A stretch of 64,000 nucleotides of DNA. Source: Castanea sativa. Its lineage: Eukaryota > Streptophyta > Magnoliopsida > Fagales > Fagaceae. Both the position numbers and the translations under genes were made by a program. The stretch spans positions 54,965,136-55,029,135 of the forward strand of contig NC_134017.1 in NCBI RefSeq assembly GCF_040712315.1, written 5' to 3'. Shown here piece by piece: positions 24,793 to 36,500 of the stretch; the stretch's first letter is position 1; each line of letters starts with the position of its first letter. A model generated the notes under the pieces. That model was not told where the DNA came from, ran no database searches, and worked only from the letters and a program-made list of their open reading frames with translations.

Positions 24793-25935
24793 TTGGTAAA
24801 AATGCAAAACTAACCCTCTAACTTTCACCGTTTTTCATTTCAGTCCTCTAACTTTCATTTTTGTCAATTTAGTCCTCTAACTTTCAATTTTTTGTCAATT
24901 CAAGGCTCCGTTACTGGTTTATTACTGCTGCCAACAGACCCACTAAAACGAAGCCGTTTTGGTTGTGTTTTTTTTTTTTATTAATTTGGAATTAAAATAA
25001 GAAAAAATTAAGGGGAACGACGAGTTGTTCCCCTTCCCCTGAAATCAAAAGAAAACCCGGGTACCCAAATCCCTAACCCGTGAAACTTTGAGAGAGAGAG
25101 AGAGAGAGACTGAGTTCACCACCAGCACCCCACCGTAAAATTCGCCGTGTAAACCACCACCACCCTCTTTGCTCTGCCTCAACTGAATCAGTGATGGGTG
25201 TGCTCTGCCTTGCCTTACCATAGCTCCTCCTCGCCTGTCCTTCATGGCTGAGATGCTTTTGGATCATCCCTTTCTTGCCGGCGTGGATGAATCTGAGCTA
25301 CCCGCTGTTCTTAGTTCTTCTTGCATGTTTTTTCAGTGTAGCAGAACAATGATTTTGTGCATCGTTTTGATAGCCTTTGTGCATCGTTGCTGAACTGATA
25401 ATGTTGGCATCGTTCTACATCGTTCTGATAGCCTTTGTGCATCTCTCTTTTTCTTTTTCTTTTTTAAAATTTCTCTGTATCTGTTTCTTTAATGATTGGA
25501 ATTTGGTTTGAACAACTTATGATTTATCTTTTGTTGAATACTGTTATGATATATGGTTTTGTTGAACTCAGTCTCTCTCTCTCTCTCTCTCAAACCGGCT
25601 CACTCTCTCTCTCTCAAAGTTTCACGGGTTAGGGATTTGGGTACCTGGGTTTTCTTTTGATTACAAGGGAAGGGAAACGACGTCGTCATTCCCCTTAATG
25701 TTTTCTTTTTCTTTTTCTTTTTTCAGATTTTTCTTATTTTAATTCCGATTTTAAAAAAAAAACAACCAAAACAACATCGTTTTAATGGGTCTAACGGCAG
25801 TAGTAACAGAATAGTAACGAAGCCTTGAATTGACAAAAAATTGAAAGTTAGAGGACTGAATTGACAAAAATGAAAGTTAAAGGATTGAAAAGAAAAACGG
25901 TAAAAGTTAGAGGGTCAGTTTTGCATTTTTGCCAA
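24793..25935. mobile_element. Long-TIR Mutator-like element (about 1.1 kb)
   Basis: Arms of about 320 bp (24793-25112 and about 25590-25935) are inverted copies, with termini GGTAAAAATGCAAAACT and the inverse of the right end GGCAAAAATGCAAAACT. Recurrent CCTCTAACTTTCA blocks lie near the ends. Candidate 9-bp TSDs ATCATTATT and AAAATTATT agree at 7 of 9 positions. The interior has (GA)n/(CT)n runs and no coding capacity. The termini resemble those of the element at 7690-9281. Confidence 0.7.
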
Positions 25936-26029
25936 AATTATTTTCAAACAAATATGAAATATATGATCTAATGCATCTTAATTAGAAAGATTTGTCTTTA
26001 ATCCTTCATTATTATATATATTGCATACA

Positions 26030-26150
26030 TTATTACAATTTTTTCAATTCAATAGTTGGGAGTGGGTGATTTTGAATCTTGGATATTTTCATTAGAAAGA
26101 AACACCAGAATGTGTCAATTAGTAGAGATACAAGGTTCTTGGCAATTATT
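26030..26150 (-). mobile_element. tRNA-derived SINE-like copy
   Basis: On the minus strand, an ATTCAAAATC-type B-box region is followed by CCCACTCCCAACTATTGAATTG and an A-rich tail. This matches the 3' part of the copies at 41545-41640 and 62020-62132. The 5' A-box part is poor. Confidence 0.4.
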
Positions 26151-26514
26151 ACGTATTGATCCCACTGTCATGCATCAATTTGAGTAGTATAAGCCTTTAA
26201 ATAAAATGTCATCGGGATAAGATAAACTCTAATCTTAAATTCTTGTATTTAATTTAAGAAATAAATTTAAAATAAATGTCTGTGACTAAATGTATATTTC
26301 TATAAAATCCATAATAACAAACATTATTTTATATTGACATAACAACAAATATATTTGACTATAAATTGATCTTAAAACAATTAAATTTATGGAACGATTA
26401 TAAAATGAGATCAGTAGTTCTAAGCTCCTTCTTTTCGTATATCAATTTCATTCAAAGTGCAAATATTTCCATGCTTACCTACTTGCAAATAAGAGGAAGG
26501 TGTTGAATTTGATA

Positions 26515-26640
26515 AATGTCTTAATTTTGCTTTTAATAATTTGATAATTGAGGAAGGGAGATTAAACCTTGAACATCTCTATTAAATATTGATCTATTAA
26601 GGAGTACCGTTAAGCTAAAGGCTCTAAAATAAAATTTCTT
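26515..26640 (-). mobile_element. tRNA-derived SINE-like copy
   Basis: On the minus strand, GAGCCTTTAGCTTAACGGTA (A-box-like) is followed by GTTCAAGGTTTAATC (B-box-like), then CTCCCTTCCTCAATTATCAA and an A-rich end. This layout is typical of plant tRNA-derived SINEs. Confidence 0.5.
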
Positions 26641-27159
26641 AATTAAAAATTTTTCATAAATCTTTGTAAACTCAATGCACATTGCACAATGATAAGACCA
26701 TAACGAACTTTATCTTTGACGTTTCTATGCCACTCCTTGAGTTGTTGTCATTTTATCATTTTATTTGTGGTTTAAAATGGGGGAGAGTTAGTAAAAATCT
26801 AACCGACCCGCTCAACAAACAAAAGATTGAAAAGAAGGAAAAAAAATTATTCGACATTGTTAAACCTTCCTTTTCAATTCATTTCATATGCAGATATTTG
26901 TGGCATGAACCCGGCCATATACATGAACCCGATGGTCTCTGAATACTTCTAGACCTAGACGCAGAAAACAAACCCCTCAGTCTATACTCCAAACTGAGTG
27001 GTGCCTTTTACAGCCACTTAGCCCACTACCAAGCCAAGTCTACAACCGCCCCGGCCCAGCCCCAACCATGGCAGAGTTTCCTCTTTCATTAACCTTGGCT
27101 TTGCCATCTATTTGTTAATTTTATTTTTTTCGTGATGGTAAATTTGGTTTAATCATTTT

Positions 27160-28110
27160 TAAGTTACTATTGCAACGACTTTTAATTTGTAAATGTGGGC
27201 TAGAGCATACATGGCAAAAAGGAGAACAACATATTCCTTGTAGGTGCATCCAACGGGCACTGATATGTAGGCCATTAAGCTCAAGAGTAACATGGAAATT
27301 GTCAATGTCAAAACAAATCCCATACATTTAGCTCTCCGATGTAAAGGAATACTAAGCCATCCTAGTGGTCCACTGATCACTACATATCCACCCACATAGT
27401 AAAACACGTAAACAGAAATGACAATAACAACATCCACTTCAAAGTACACCACATTATAGTCATGCAATCACAATAGACCAAACATCATAAATATTGTGAA
27501 GGCCATCACATATGCAGAAAATCACAGCACTACCTGTCTTTTGTATCGACCAACTAACATAACTCCCAAAATTAACATAATGAAATTTGTATACTCAACT
27601 GCCATGGATGAAATATAAGAAGTAGAGGCAGACACACCAGCAGAAGTTAAAAATACTGGGGCGAAGAAGTTTATGGCAAAAATTCCCGTCATTTGCATGA
27701 ACATCTCTTGTACACATGCAATAAATAGATATGGCATATACTGGAGGCTAAAGGAATGAAACAATAAACTATAAACTCCCTCTCTCTGTTACCAATTTGT
27801 CAAATTCAACAACTATTAGTCTACCTCTACTCCTTTGAAAAGCATTTTCAGCCCTTTCAATGTCTTTCATCTCAATAAAATAATGTGGACTTTCAAGAGC
27901 AGTAGTAAATAGCATCAAGGATGCAAGAGCTAAAGCTCCTGAAAGACCAAAAGACCACCTCTAGCCTGACTTGGTCTCTGCCACTAAATAATTTATGGTT
28001 GATGACACAACGAATCCCCCCAAATTAAAACCATAGACATATTTAGTAGCTAAGGAGTTTGCATACTCAGCTAGAGCCTGGAGCAGATTCTGAAATATAG
28101 ATAGGAAGAA
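27160..28110 (-). pseudogene. STP-like sugar-transporter fragment, module 1 (C-terminal half)
   Basis: On the minus strand, a central-loop exon (27785-28110; KDIERAENAFKR-like, with in-frame stops) is followed by FIACVQEMFMQMTGIFAINF, SSMAVEYTNFIMLILGVMLV, GRYKRQVVL, a break, then GPLGWLSIPLHRRAKCMGFV to about 27160. These are the same transporter positions as 21241-21912, closer to a functional QxTGI motif and extending further towards the C-terminus. Stops and frameshifts exclude a working gene. Confidence 0.65.
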
Positions 28111-28622
28111 TCTACAATAGAATGTAATAGTTTACACACATCACATTGTCAACGTTCATGAAAAAATCATTATAATTAGTTGCAATAGTAACTTCAAAGT
28201 AGTAAATTATTATATTAATAATAATTAGTTGCAATAATTTATAATTTTCAGTTGTAATAGAGGCTTTAAAAATAAATTGAATTAAATTTTTTTTTTGCAA
28301 TAACTTAAATTGAAGAAATCAAATTTTTTTTGCAATAACTTATATTGAAGAAACCATTTTAATAACTTAATACCAATTATTTTGCAATACATTACAATAG
28401 AAATTTTAAAGAGACAGCTTATCGTAACAAATATAACATTGCAGTAACTAAATATCAATTATTTTACAATCTATTGAATGACAAACATGAAGTTGCAATG
28501 AATATATTATTATAATGATCTAATACCAATTATATTACAATCTATTATGATAAAAAAAATATGAGACAATTATCTATTACAATAAAGATACCATTGCAAT
28601 AATTTGACTTAAATTATTTTTG

Positions 28623-29400
28623 TCAATTCTTTGTTAGTCTACCTCTAGTCCTTTTAAAAGCATTTTTAGCTCTTTCAATGTCTTTCATCTCAATAAAATA
28701 ATGTCGACTTTTAGGAGCAGTAGCAAATAGTATCAAGGATGCAAGAGCTAAGGCTCCTAAAAGACCAAAAGACCACCTCCATCCTAACTTGGTCTCTGCC
28801 ACTAAATAATTTATGGTTGATGACACAACGAATGCCCCCAAATTAAAACCATAGGCATGTTTAGTATCTAAAGAGTCTGCATACTCAGCTGGAATAGATC
28901 TGAAATATAGACAAGAAGAATCTACAATAGAACGTAATAGTTTACATACATCACATTGTCAACATTCATGAAAAAATTATTTTCTCATAATCATACACAA
29001 ACATCACGTACGTTAATTTTTAAAATTCTAAAATAAGAAGTAATACTTGTAGAATACTTCCTACTCCAAAACCACAAATGATTCGACTAATGGATAGGGT
29101 AGGAAGGTTCTTTACTGTTAAGAGTATGGATCCCACCAACACGAATCTGAAACCAATAACAACCAATAGCCTTCTACCATATAGCTTAGAACATACAAAT
29201 GCAGGGAGGATTGACATAGCAGCAGCAAAGTATAGGCATGCAACCAAACTATTAATTTTATTGTCATAAAACGACCAATAATTGGTTGTCTTTGTAAATT
29301 GCATTTCTCGGTAAACACCAGAAAGTATGAGTGATTCCTTCGTGTTAGCAACACCTCCTAGAATCAAAATAACTAATATTAAACCCATATTCAAATGTAT
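28623..29400 (-). pseudogene. STP-like sugar-transporter fragment, module 2 (N-terminal half)
   Basis: On the minus strand, 29020-29394 encodes VNTKES-like loop residues and YFAAAMSILPAFVCSKLYGR RLLVVIGF, GSILLTVKNLPTLSISR, and CGFGVGS. This fits TM2-TM4 of STP transporters (ASLVAS-ATRxxGRK and GRxxLGxGxG positions). After an intron-like gap, 28623-28920 encodes LGWRWSFGLLGALALASLIL and KDIERAKNAFKRTRGR. The order is that of the parent gene. No TM7-TM12 piece is present in this module. Confidence 0.65.
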
Positions 29401-29989
29401 ATATCATTTCTTTCGATGTAAAACATTTTGCTTAGCATTATTTTCCTATATTTCACTACACTAAAATTAGTCTATTACATCAAGTGTTAATTCAAAAAAA
29501 TTAGTATAGTGGTATTAGACATAATATCACATTTAAAAATTAAAAGTCGTTGCAATAGTAACTTAAAAGTAGTAGATTATTACATTAATAATAATTAGTT
29601 GCAATAATTTATAATTTTCAGTTGCAATAGAGGCTTTAATACTTAATTGAATTTAGAAAATTTTATGCAATAACTTAAATTGAAGAAATCAAAAAAAATT
29701 TACAATAACTTATATTGAAGAAACTGTTGTAATAACTTGATACCAATTATTTTGCGACATATTACAATAGGAATTTCAAAGAGACAACTTATTGCAACAA
29801 ATATAACATTGCAATAACTAAATATCAATCATTTTACCATTTATTGCAATGACAAATATGAAGCTGCAATGAATATATTATTATAATGATCTAATACCAA
29901 TTATCTTACAATCTATTGTAATAAAAAATATTAAACAATTATTTATTACAATAAAGATACCATTGCAATAATTTGACCTAAATTATTTT

Positions 29990-30760
29990 TGTTAGTCTAC
30001 CTTTAGTCCTTTTAAAAGCATTTTCACCTCTTTCAATGTCTTTCATCTTAATAAAAAATGTGGACTTTTAGGAGCAGTAGCAAATAGTATCAAGGATGCA
30101 AGAGCTAAGGCTCTTGAAAGACCAAAAGACCACCTCCACCCTGACTTGGTCTCTACTCTCTGCCACTAAATAATTTATGGTTGATAACACAACGAATTTC
30201 CCCAAATTAAAATCATAGACATATTAAGTAGCTAAGGAGTTTGCATACACAGCTAGAGCAGATTCTGAAATATAGACAGGAAGAACCTACAATAGAATGT
30301 AATAGTTTACACACATCACATTGTCAACATTCATGAAAAAATCATTTTCTTATAATCATATACAAACATCACATACGTTAATTTTTAAAATTCTAAAATA
30401 AGAAGTAATACCTGTAGAATACATCCTACTTCAAAACTACAAATGGTTCGACCAACGAATAGGGTAGGAAAGTTCTTTACTGTTGAGAGTATGGATCCCA
30501 CCAACACGAGTTCAAAGCCAATAACAACCAATAGCCTTCTACCATATCGCTTAGAGCATATAAATGCAAGGAGGATTGACATAGCAGCAGCAAAGTAAAG
30601 GCATGCAACCAAACTATTAACTTTATTGTCATAAAATGAACAATAATTGGTTGTCTTTGTAATTGCATTTCTCGGTAAACATTAAAAAGTGTGAGCGATT
30701 CCTTTGTGTTAGCAACACCTCCTAGAATCAAAATAACAAATATTAAACCCATATTCAAAT
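29990..30760 (-). pseudogene. STP-like sugar-transporter fragment, module 3 (N-terminal half, repeated)
   Basis: Repeats module 2 at an offset of about 1,365 bp: 30385-30758 carries YFAAAMSILLAFICSKRYGR and GSILSTVKNFPTLFVGR; 29990-30290 carries the loop exon with additional frameshifts (duplicated CTCTACTCTCTGCCAC block). A one-base loss breaks the first exon, compared with module 2. It is non-functional. Confidence 0.65.
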
Positions 30761-31030
30761 GTATATTTCATTTCTTTTGGTGTAAAACATTTTGCTTAAC
30801 ATTATTTTCCTAAAATAAGTCTATTACATTAGGTGTTAATACAAAAAAATTAGTGTAGTGGTATTAGATATAATATCACATCTAAAATTAAGAGTCGTTG
30901 CAATAGTAACTTAAAAGTAGTAAATTATTACATTAATAATAATTAGTTGCATAGAGTCTTTTTATACTAAATTGAATTTAGAAATTTTTTTGCAATAACT
31001 TAAATTGAAGAAAAAAAAATTCAATAACTT

Positions 31031-31530
31031 TTTATACCAATTAAGATTGCCACCCCTCTTGCCAATCAAATTTGTCACCCTCTCTTACCAATTAAATTGC
31101 CTGGTTTCACTATCAAAAACTTGTCAAAATATGAGTTCTATTGTAATATATAGATATAGAGATATCTAAGAATCTATAGTGTAGAATAGATGACCACTTT
31201 ACTAAACGAATTCTATCTATATTATCTTTATGTATAGATTTTTTATCTTACCTATTTCTTTTACTTTACTACATGCTACTTATTCTTACGGCATGATGAT
31301 CCAAATTATCCAATGGGCTTTATATTGTACTCCACCATTTATTTGGCGGCTCTGTACAGCTAGTGCCACTGAATTCCTTCTCCCTCACGGAATTGGGGGT
31401 TAGGTAGAACCTCTAGGAACTCCATAAAAAACGTTCAAATTTCAAATTACATGAATGCCTTCAAAATGTGCACATCGAATACTCTAGAATTTCAGTATTT
31501 CACGTCTTCACCTTTAAAAGCAAACGAAAT
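31031..31530. other. Non-coding sequence upstream of the LINE
   Basis: AT-rich and without a recognised gene. It ends with AAAAGCAAACGAAAT (31516-31530), the left copy of the putative LINE TSD. Confidence 0.45.
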
Positions 31531-31693
31531 ATCTAAAAAAGTTCTCTTTCTCTCCCTTGTAGGAGCCTGTTCTCTCGTCAAAGTCTCTTTCTCCCACACG
31601 TTTTCCTTCGTCTGGGTTTCTTTCTCCCACACGTCCTTCTGCCGTCTGGGTTTTTCTCGAAGGGTTTCGGCCCTTTTCTCTTCCATCACTACC

Positions 31694-33551
31694 ATGGATC
31701 AATTGGTAGTGGAGGGTTTACTTAATCTGCGTCTCACTAAAGAGGAAGAAGAGGAAATATCAATAAAATCAAGGTGTAAATCTGATCTACTTGATGAATG
31801 TTCTCTTATGGCCTGTTTGGGAGTTTAGAGAGGGAGGAGAGTAGAGGGGAGTAGAGGGGAGGGGAGTAGTGGGGAGGAGAGTAGAGGAGAATGATTACCC
31901 TCCACCTTGTTTGAATGTTTTTATAATTAGTAAGGGGGAAGGGAGTAATTAGCCCTTCCCCTTGTTTTTAACATTGTAATTTTATAAATATAATAAGGGT
32001 AAATTAGGTAATTTACTTTATAAATAATTTTATGTGCTCTACTTTCCCTCCAAATCTCTCCAATTTGGGGGAATTAAAAATGAGGGGGTTGGAGGTAGTT
32101 GAAACCCCTCCAAATCCCTCCCCCTCCTTCCTTAAAAAACTCCCAAACAAGGTAATTGAATTACTCCCCTTCCCTCTACTCTACTCCCCCTCCTTTTTTA
32201 AACATCCAAACATGCCATTAGTCTCTTTGGTAGGCTATTAACAGATAGGAACCAAAATCAGAGGGCTTTGAAGAATACGATGAGATTGGCGTGGAAGATG
32301 GGCTCGGATCTTCAGATTGTGGATGTGGGAAATAATGTCCTGCAGTTCAAATTTGGGTCTGAGTATCAACTGAAATGGGTAGAACAAAATGGGCCATGGA
32401 ATTTTGACAACAACTTGTTGTTGTTGTGCAGATGGAGAAGGGGGCTTTCAGCTGCAAACATTAAGTTCACCCATTCCCCTTTTTGAGTTCAAATATGGGG
32501 ACTCCCCTTTGAGCTCATGTCAGAGGAGGTGGGCAGAGAGCTTGGCAATAGCATCGGGAGGTTTATTGAAATGGATCGGCGAGCAAGGCAGTCTAAACAA
32601 GCTAAATTTATGAGAATCAGAGTTGATCTTCAGCTAGATAAACCTCTAAGGAGAGGAGGAAGAGTGGCTAGTGTTGAAGGGGAGAAATGTTGGGTAAGCT
32701 TTAGGTATGAAAGGCTCCCTGTATTCTGTTTTCAGTGTGGTAAATTGGGACATGATGAGAGGCATTGTATGGAGCCTCCAGACCAGCAAAATCCTAAACA
32801 ATATGGGGATTGGCTTCGGGCTCAAGGGAATATAAGGATGGGAACAGAGAGGCCTAAGTCAACTAGCAGTGGAGAAAGAGATGGTGGTAGTAAGGATAGG
32901 ACGAATGAAAATGAAAATGTTGCAACTAAGTTCTCTGCTGGTTCAGTCTCCAACGGTGGGGAGAATCACTCCGGTGATACAGGCTACCAGAAAAATTCAA
33001 ATGAAGGGAGTACGGGGCAGTGTGAAGTCAAAGCAAGTGATAGTCTGCAGGGTGCAACACGTGATTTTACTGTTCAGATGGGACTGAAGGCTACAGCGAA
33101 TCTAGAGTCACGTGAAATGGATCTCGTCCCCCCAACTAGCTCCCCACGTGACATAGACGAAAATAAGGGCTTTGAAGATGCATTCTCTTTAGTGGGCCAG
33201 AAAGCCCATGCAGGAAAGGAGCATCAGGAAGTGACTAGCCCAATGAAGTGCAATGCTGGGCTTAATGAAAAAGAAAGATGCTCAACTGAGCCCACGAATA
33301 AAGAAACGGTAAGGAAAGCAAAGGCAAAGGCAAATTGGAAAAGAATCGCTAGAGAGAAAGGGAAGAGTAAAAGCCCAAAACCAAATATCCAGTTTTTAAG
33401 TACTAGCTCAAAGAGGGCAGGGAAACTTGTCTTTGAGGAAGATGAGACAGAAGCACCACAGAAGAAGCAATGTACTGAAACAGTTACAACACAGAACCAA
33501 TCTGATGAGGGATCGGCAGTGGCTGCATGGCAGCACCGCCGGGAGCCATGA
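31694..33551 (+). pseudogene. LINE ORF1: DUF4283 and CCHC zinc-knuckle protein, interrupted
   Basis: The frame starts at ATG 31694 (MDQLVVEGLL) and is cut at codon 38 by a MITE. It resumes in the same frame at 32221 and continues SLFGRLLTDRN through a DUF4283-like stretch. A TGA replaces the tryptophan of the expected F-W-V-Q-I-W-G-L-P-F motif (32484-32486). A CCHC knuckle, CFQCGKLGHDERHC (about 32728-32769), follows. A long charged tail ends at TGA 33549-33551. This is the nucleic-acid-binding ORF1 protein of plant L1 elements. Its stop overlaps the ORF2 start as ATGA. Confidence 0.8.
31809..32217. mobile_element. Harbinger/Tourist-type MITE inside LINE ORF1
   Basis: Termini TGGCCTGTTTGG (31809) and, inverted, TGGCATGTTTGG (ending 32217) are flanked by TTA on both sides (31806-31808, 32218-32220). 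That is the PIF/Harbinger target duplication. GAGGGGAG/CTCCCC-rich subterminal zones are also inverted. Removing the MITE and one TTA restores the ORF1 reading frame exactly, which confirms the borders. Confidence 0.9.
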
Positions 33552-36500
33552 ATCCCATAAGTTGGAACTGCCGAGGACTTGGGAACCCCTGGTCAGTTCG
33601 AGCGTTGCACGACATGGTGCGACGATGGAATCCCAAAGTAGTTTTTCTAATAAAGACTAAGGCGAAAGTCCGATGAATGGAAAGAATAAAATGCAGGCTG
33701 GGTCTTGCTAACGGTCTCATTGTCCCCTGTGTTGGCCGGAAGGGTGGTCTTGCTATGCTATGGGCTAGGGAAGTAGACCTGGAGATAAAGAGTTACACTC
33801 AGAATCATATTGATGCAGTAATCAGTGATATAGAAAGGAATTTCAAGTGGAGACTAACAGGTATCTATGGCCATCCAGAGACACATCGAAGGTATGAATC
33901 TTGGCACCTCCTTGCTTTTCTAAATAATCAAATGCAGCTACCATGGTTATGCCTAGGTGATTTTAATGAGATTTCATCTAACACAGAAAAATCAGGGGGG
34001 GCTATTCGGTCTCAACATCAAATGGATGGTTTTAGGAAAGTTGTGGATTACTGTGGCTTTAAGGATTTGGGATACTATGATTCTAATTTTACATGGAGCA
34101 ACATGCAGGGGGGGATGACAGAATATATCTAAGGTTAGATAAGGCTTTTGCCAACTTAGAGTGGTGTGAGAAGTTTGGGGATATGAGAGTGCATCACTTA
34201 CCTGATTCAACTTCTAATTATTGTGCACTTCTTGTTTCCGCTTTTGTAACTTAAAGACAACCCTGAGCAAAGCGTTTCCACTTCGAGGCAATGTGGGTTA
34301 AAAATGCTGAATGCAAATATATAATTGAAAATTCTTGGGGTGTGGATTTTGATCTTGGTACTCCAGAGGGGGTGATGGCCAATCTCAGTAGATGTGCTAC
34401 AGAATTATTGAAATGGAGCTCTAATGTTTTTGGGCAAATTCCAAAGAAGATCCAAGCAAAAAGAAATGAGCTGAACTCCCTAACTCTCCAAGATAAGGAT
34501 GGAGCATTAAGTACAGAGATCAATAGTTTAAGAAAGGAAGTAAACGATTTGCTTGATGATGAGGAGATATATTGGGGTCAAAGGGCTAAGGCACACTGGC
34601 TTAAGGAGGGCGATAAGAACACAAAGTTTTTTCACACCCAAGCTTCAGAGCGTCGTAAGCAAAACACAATTTTGGGAATCGAAGATAGCCAAGGCAGATG
34701 GTGTAACGAAAGGGACAGTATTGCTCAAGTTGCCGTTGAATATTTTGAGACTATATATGAGACGAACTCCCCAACTCTGATTCATGAGATAATTGCTGCT
34801 ATTCCCACTAAGGTGATTGCTGAGATGAATGAAAGCCTCAATAAGAACTTCACAAGAAAGGAGGTAGTCATGGCACTTAAGCAGATTCATCCCACAAAAG
34901 CGCCCGGCCCCGATGGTATGTCGGCAATTTTTTATCTTAAATACTGGAATATTATAGGGTGTAGCATTACTAATATGGTTCTAAATGTACTAAATGGTAA
35001 TTTGCCTATGGCTAGTCTTAATAGAACAAACATTGCTCTCATCCCAAAGATTAATAATCCCAAAAGAATGACTGATTTTCGACCTATAAGCCTTTGTAAC
35101 GTTGTGTATAAACTCATATAAAAAACCATTGCAAATAGATTTAAGGCTCTCCTTCCTCATATTATCTCAGAAAACCAAGGTGCTTTCACTTCTGACAGGT
35201 TGATAACTGACAATGTCCTTGTAGCGTTTGAGTTAATGCACTTTCTAAATTACAAAAATGTAGGGAATGAGGGATATATGGCGGCGAAACTTGATGTGAG
35301 TAAGGCGTTTGACAGAGTAGAGTGGTGCTTCATTCAGGCAGTTATGCAGAAACTGGGGTTCAACCCCAAGTGGGTAAATCTGGTTATGAGATGCATCACC
35401 TCGGTGTCATACTTAGTCTTAATAAATGGTGCTGCCTATGGGAATATTACCCCAACCCGAGGCCTCAGGCAAGGGGACCCTCTCTCCCCAACACTCTTTC
35501 TCATTTGTACTGAGGGACTTTCTGCCCTTATTCACGAGGCAGCCCGAAACCAGCTTTGGACAGGAATTTCTATAAGTAGGGGCTGCCTAAGAGTCACCTA
35601 CCTTTTTTTTGCGGATGATAGCATCCTCTTCTGCAAAGCTAGTGCTGAGGAATGTCGGGGTTTTGAAGCACATCCTCCAAAAATATGAGGAGGCCTCAAG
35701 TTAGAAAATTAACACGGAGAAATCCTCTGTTTTCTTCAGTCCCAACACATCTCAAGAAGTCAAGGATGAGATTTTTGCTACCTTAGGCCCTATGCAAGAC
35801 TCTAGACACACAAGATATTTGGGCCTCCCATCCCTCATTGGAAGATCGAAGAAGCAAGTGTTTGCTATTCTTAAAGAGAGGATTGGGCAAAAATTAGTTG
35901 GCTGGAAGAGTAAACTTCTATCTATGGGGGGGAAGGAAATTCTTATAAAAGCGGTAGCACAAGCAATTCCCGCGTACACTATGGGGTGTTTTCTTCTTCC
36001 TCAAAGCCTTTGTGAAGATATTGAAAATATGATGAGAAATTTCTGGTGGGGACAGAAACAGCAAGAAAATAAAATGAGTTGGGTCAGCTGGAAAACTATG
36101 TGTAAGCAGAAAGCAAATGTGGAATGGGCTTTAGGAATCTACATACTTTTAACAAGGCCATGCTAGCTAAGCAATCATGGAGGATTTTACAAAATCCAAA
36201 CTCTTTGGTGGCAAAGGTTCTCAAATCTAGATACTTTCCTACCGGGGACATCCCAAATGCTAAACTTGGTAACACCCCATCATACTCTTGGAGAAGCATC
36301 CATAGCAACCTGGATATTATTAGAGAGGGCACTCGTTGGAGAGTGGGTAACGAGAAGCTAATCTACATTTGGGATGACAAATGGCTGCCAACCCCTTCCA
36401 CTTACAAGGTAATTTCGCCTCCAAATGATACCCCCTAATTCCCAATGGTCTCATCTCTTATTGATCCTATAAAAAGGTGGTGGAATGTGGACTTGATAAG

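Larger units (their letters stand above)
25936..27159. other. Intergenic region with two SINE-like copies
   Basis: AT-rich and without a recognised gene. SINE-like sequences occur at about 26030-26150 and 26515-26640 (minus strand). From 26940 to 27115 the sequence is less AT-rich but carries no identifiable exon. Confidence 0.4.
28110..31030. repeat. CACTA-like arm sequences between transporter modules
   Basis: Segments at 28130-28620, 29540-29990 and 30890-31030 share TCGTTGCAATAGTAACTTAA, TAATAATAATTAGTTGCA and TTGCAATAACTT blocks with the arms of 20610-22485. An inverted copy of the first block lies at 27165-27190. Together they frame the three transporter modules. Confidence 0.6.
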
